Source of the DNA: Nitrospiraceae bacterium | GTDB taxonomy: Bacteria > Nitrospirota > Thermodesulfovibrionia > UBA6902 | Reading direction: 5' to 3' | NCBI GenBank assembly: GCA_020356065.1 | Contig: CP070632.1 | Span: 1,903,161-1,935,732, forward strand | DNA: 32,572 nucleotides | Shown: one piece after another, positions 32,474 through 32,572 of the stretch | Position numbering within the stretch: position 1 is the stretch's first letter | Layout of the letters: every line of letters starts with the position of its first letter | The notes under the pieces: model-generated | Told to the model about the DNA's origin: nothing | The model's database searches: none | What the model saw: the letters and a program-made list of their open reading frames with translations, nothing else | Program-made: the position numbers and the translations under genes

Positions 32474-32572
32474 TGACCTTCCCACAAAAAAGTGGACATG
32501 GCAAAAAATTTACTGAATCAATTTCTCATATTGTTCTGGGCTTATAAAGCCCAAAGCAGAATGTCTTCTCCT
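32474..32572 (-). mobile_element. End of an IS3-family insertion sequence (runs off the right edge)
   Basis: The terminal sequence TGACCTTCCCACAAAAAAG at 32474-32492, continuing to GTGGACA, has the TG start and C-run/A-run form of IS3-family inverted repeats. The transposase tail follows on the minus strand, ending 11 bases inside the repeat. The other end and target duplication are outside the window. Confidence 0.75.
32510..32572 (-). CDS. IS3-family transposase OrfB, C-terminal 20 residues (partial)
   Basis: The minus-strand frame from the right edge to the TAA at 32510 encodes RRRHSALGFISPEQYEKLIQ, the highly conserved end of the IS3-type DDE integrase domain (usual form H-S-A-L-G-Y-x-S-P-x-x-Y/F-E). 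The rest lies beyond the window, so intactness of the element cannot be judged. Confidence 0.85.
   Translation of the reverse strand, partial: RRRHSALGFISPEQYEKLIQ

Overview
The window looks like a piece of chromosome from an anaerobic or microaerophilic Gram-negative bacterium. The evidence is a many-haem exported cytochrome, a desulforedoxin/rubrerythrin oxygen-defence operon, an outer-membrane barrel protease of omptin type, AsmA, and an O-antigen ligase-like polymerase. The gene mix (DUF3786, DUF362-ferredoxin, CFI-box C-terminus, thrombospondin-type-3 and SBBP repeats) fits Nitrospirota (Thermodesulfovibrionia-like) or Desulfobacterota. The sequence alone does not decide between them. 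No rRNA, tRNA or CRISPR array was seen.

Layout. 1-2988: 3' part of a secreted multihaem cytochrome fused to a seven-blade SBBP propeller, ending in a hairpin that faces a convergent housekeeping set (pdxA, rdgB, a small unknown, all minus). 5277-6821: ridA diverges from an operon of a DUF2892 membrane protein, a 45-residue desulforedoxin and rubrerythrin; a PerR-type box lies in its promoter region. 7051-9607: small unknown protein, then the pair DUF2156 and DUF362/ferredoxin (minus). 9654-12796: endonuclease V, a nucleotidyltransferase-fold protein overlapping a TPM-domain membrane protein, then LemA. 12883-17881: omptin-like protease, DUF3786 protein, large AsmA-like protein with three 113-residue repeats. 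17900-23381 (minus): M4 metalloprotease with propeller, ASH domain and CFI-box sorting end; alpha/beta hydrolase; hisG. 23661-26362 (plus): PLP aminotransferase and citrate synthase. 26393-27673 (minus): hisD. 28125-29386 (minus): SYLF-domain protein and universal stress protein. 29387-32572: a markedly AT-rich stretch with a long gene-poor leader carrying a good sigma-54 promoter match, a small Cys-rich exported protein, an O-antigen ligase/polymerase with a TPR tail, and the end of an IS3-family element running off the right edge.

The intergenic spaces are unusually rich in small repeats of four kinds: (i) a MITE-like element with 15-bp terminal inverted repeats, present once intact and once degraded; (ii) palindromes built on GTCATTCCCG; (iii) two 28-bp palindromes that touch the stop codons of hisG and hisD; (iv) degenerate heptamer tandem repeats. 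Most of the unexplained structure is in these repeats and in the AT-rich right end. I did not find a clearly new multi-gene defence or metabolic system. The best leads are the omptin-like protease with its leader hairpin, the PerR-like control of the rubrerythrin operon, the CFI-box metalloprotease, and the sigma-54 promoter in front of a tiny membrane peptide.
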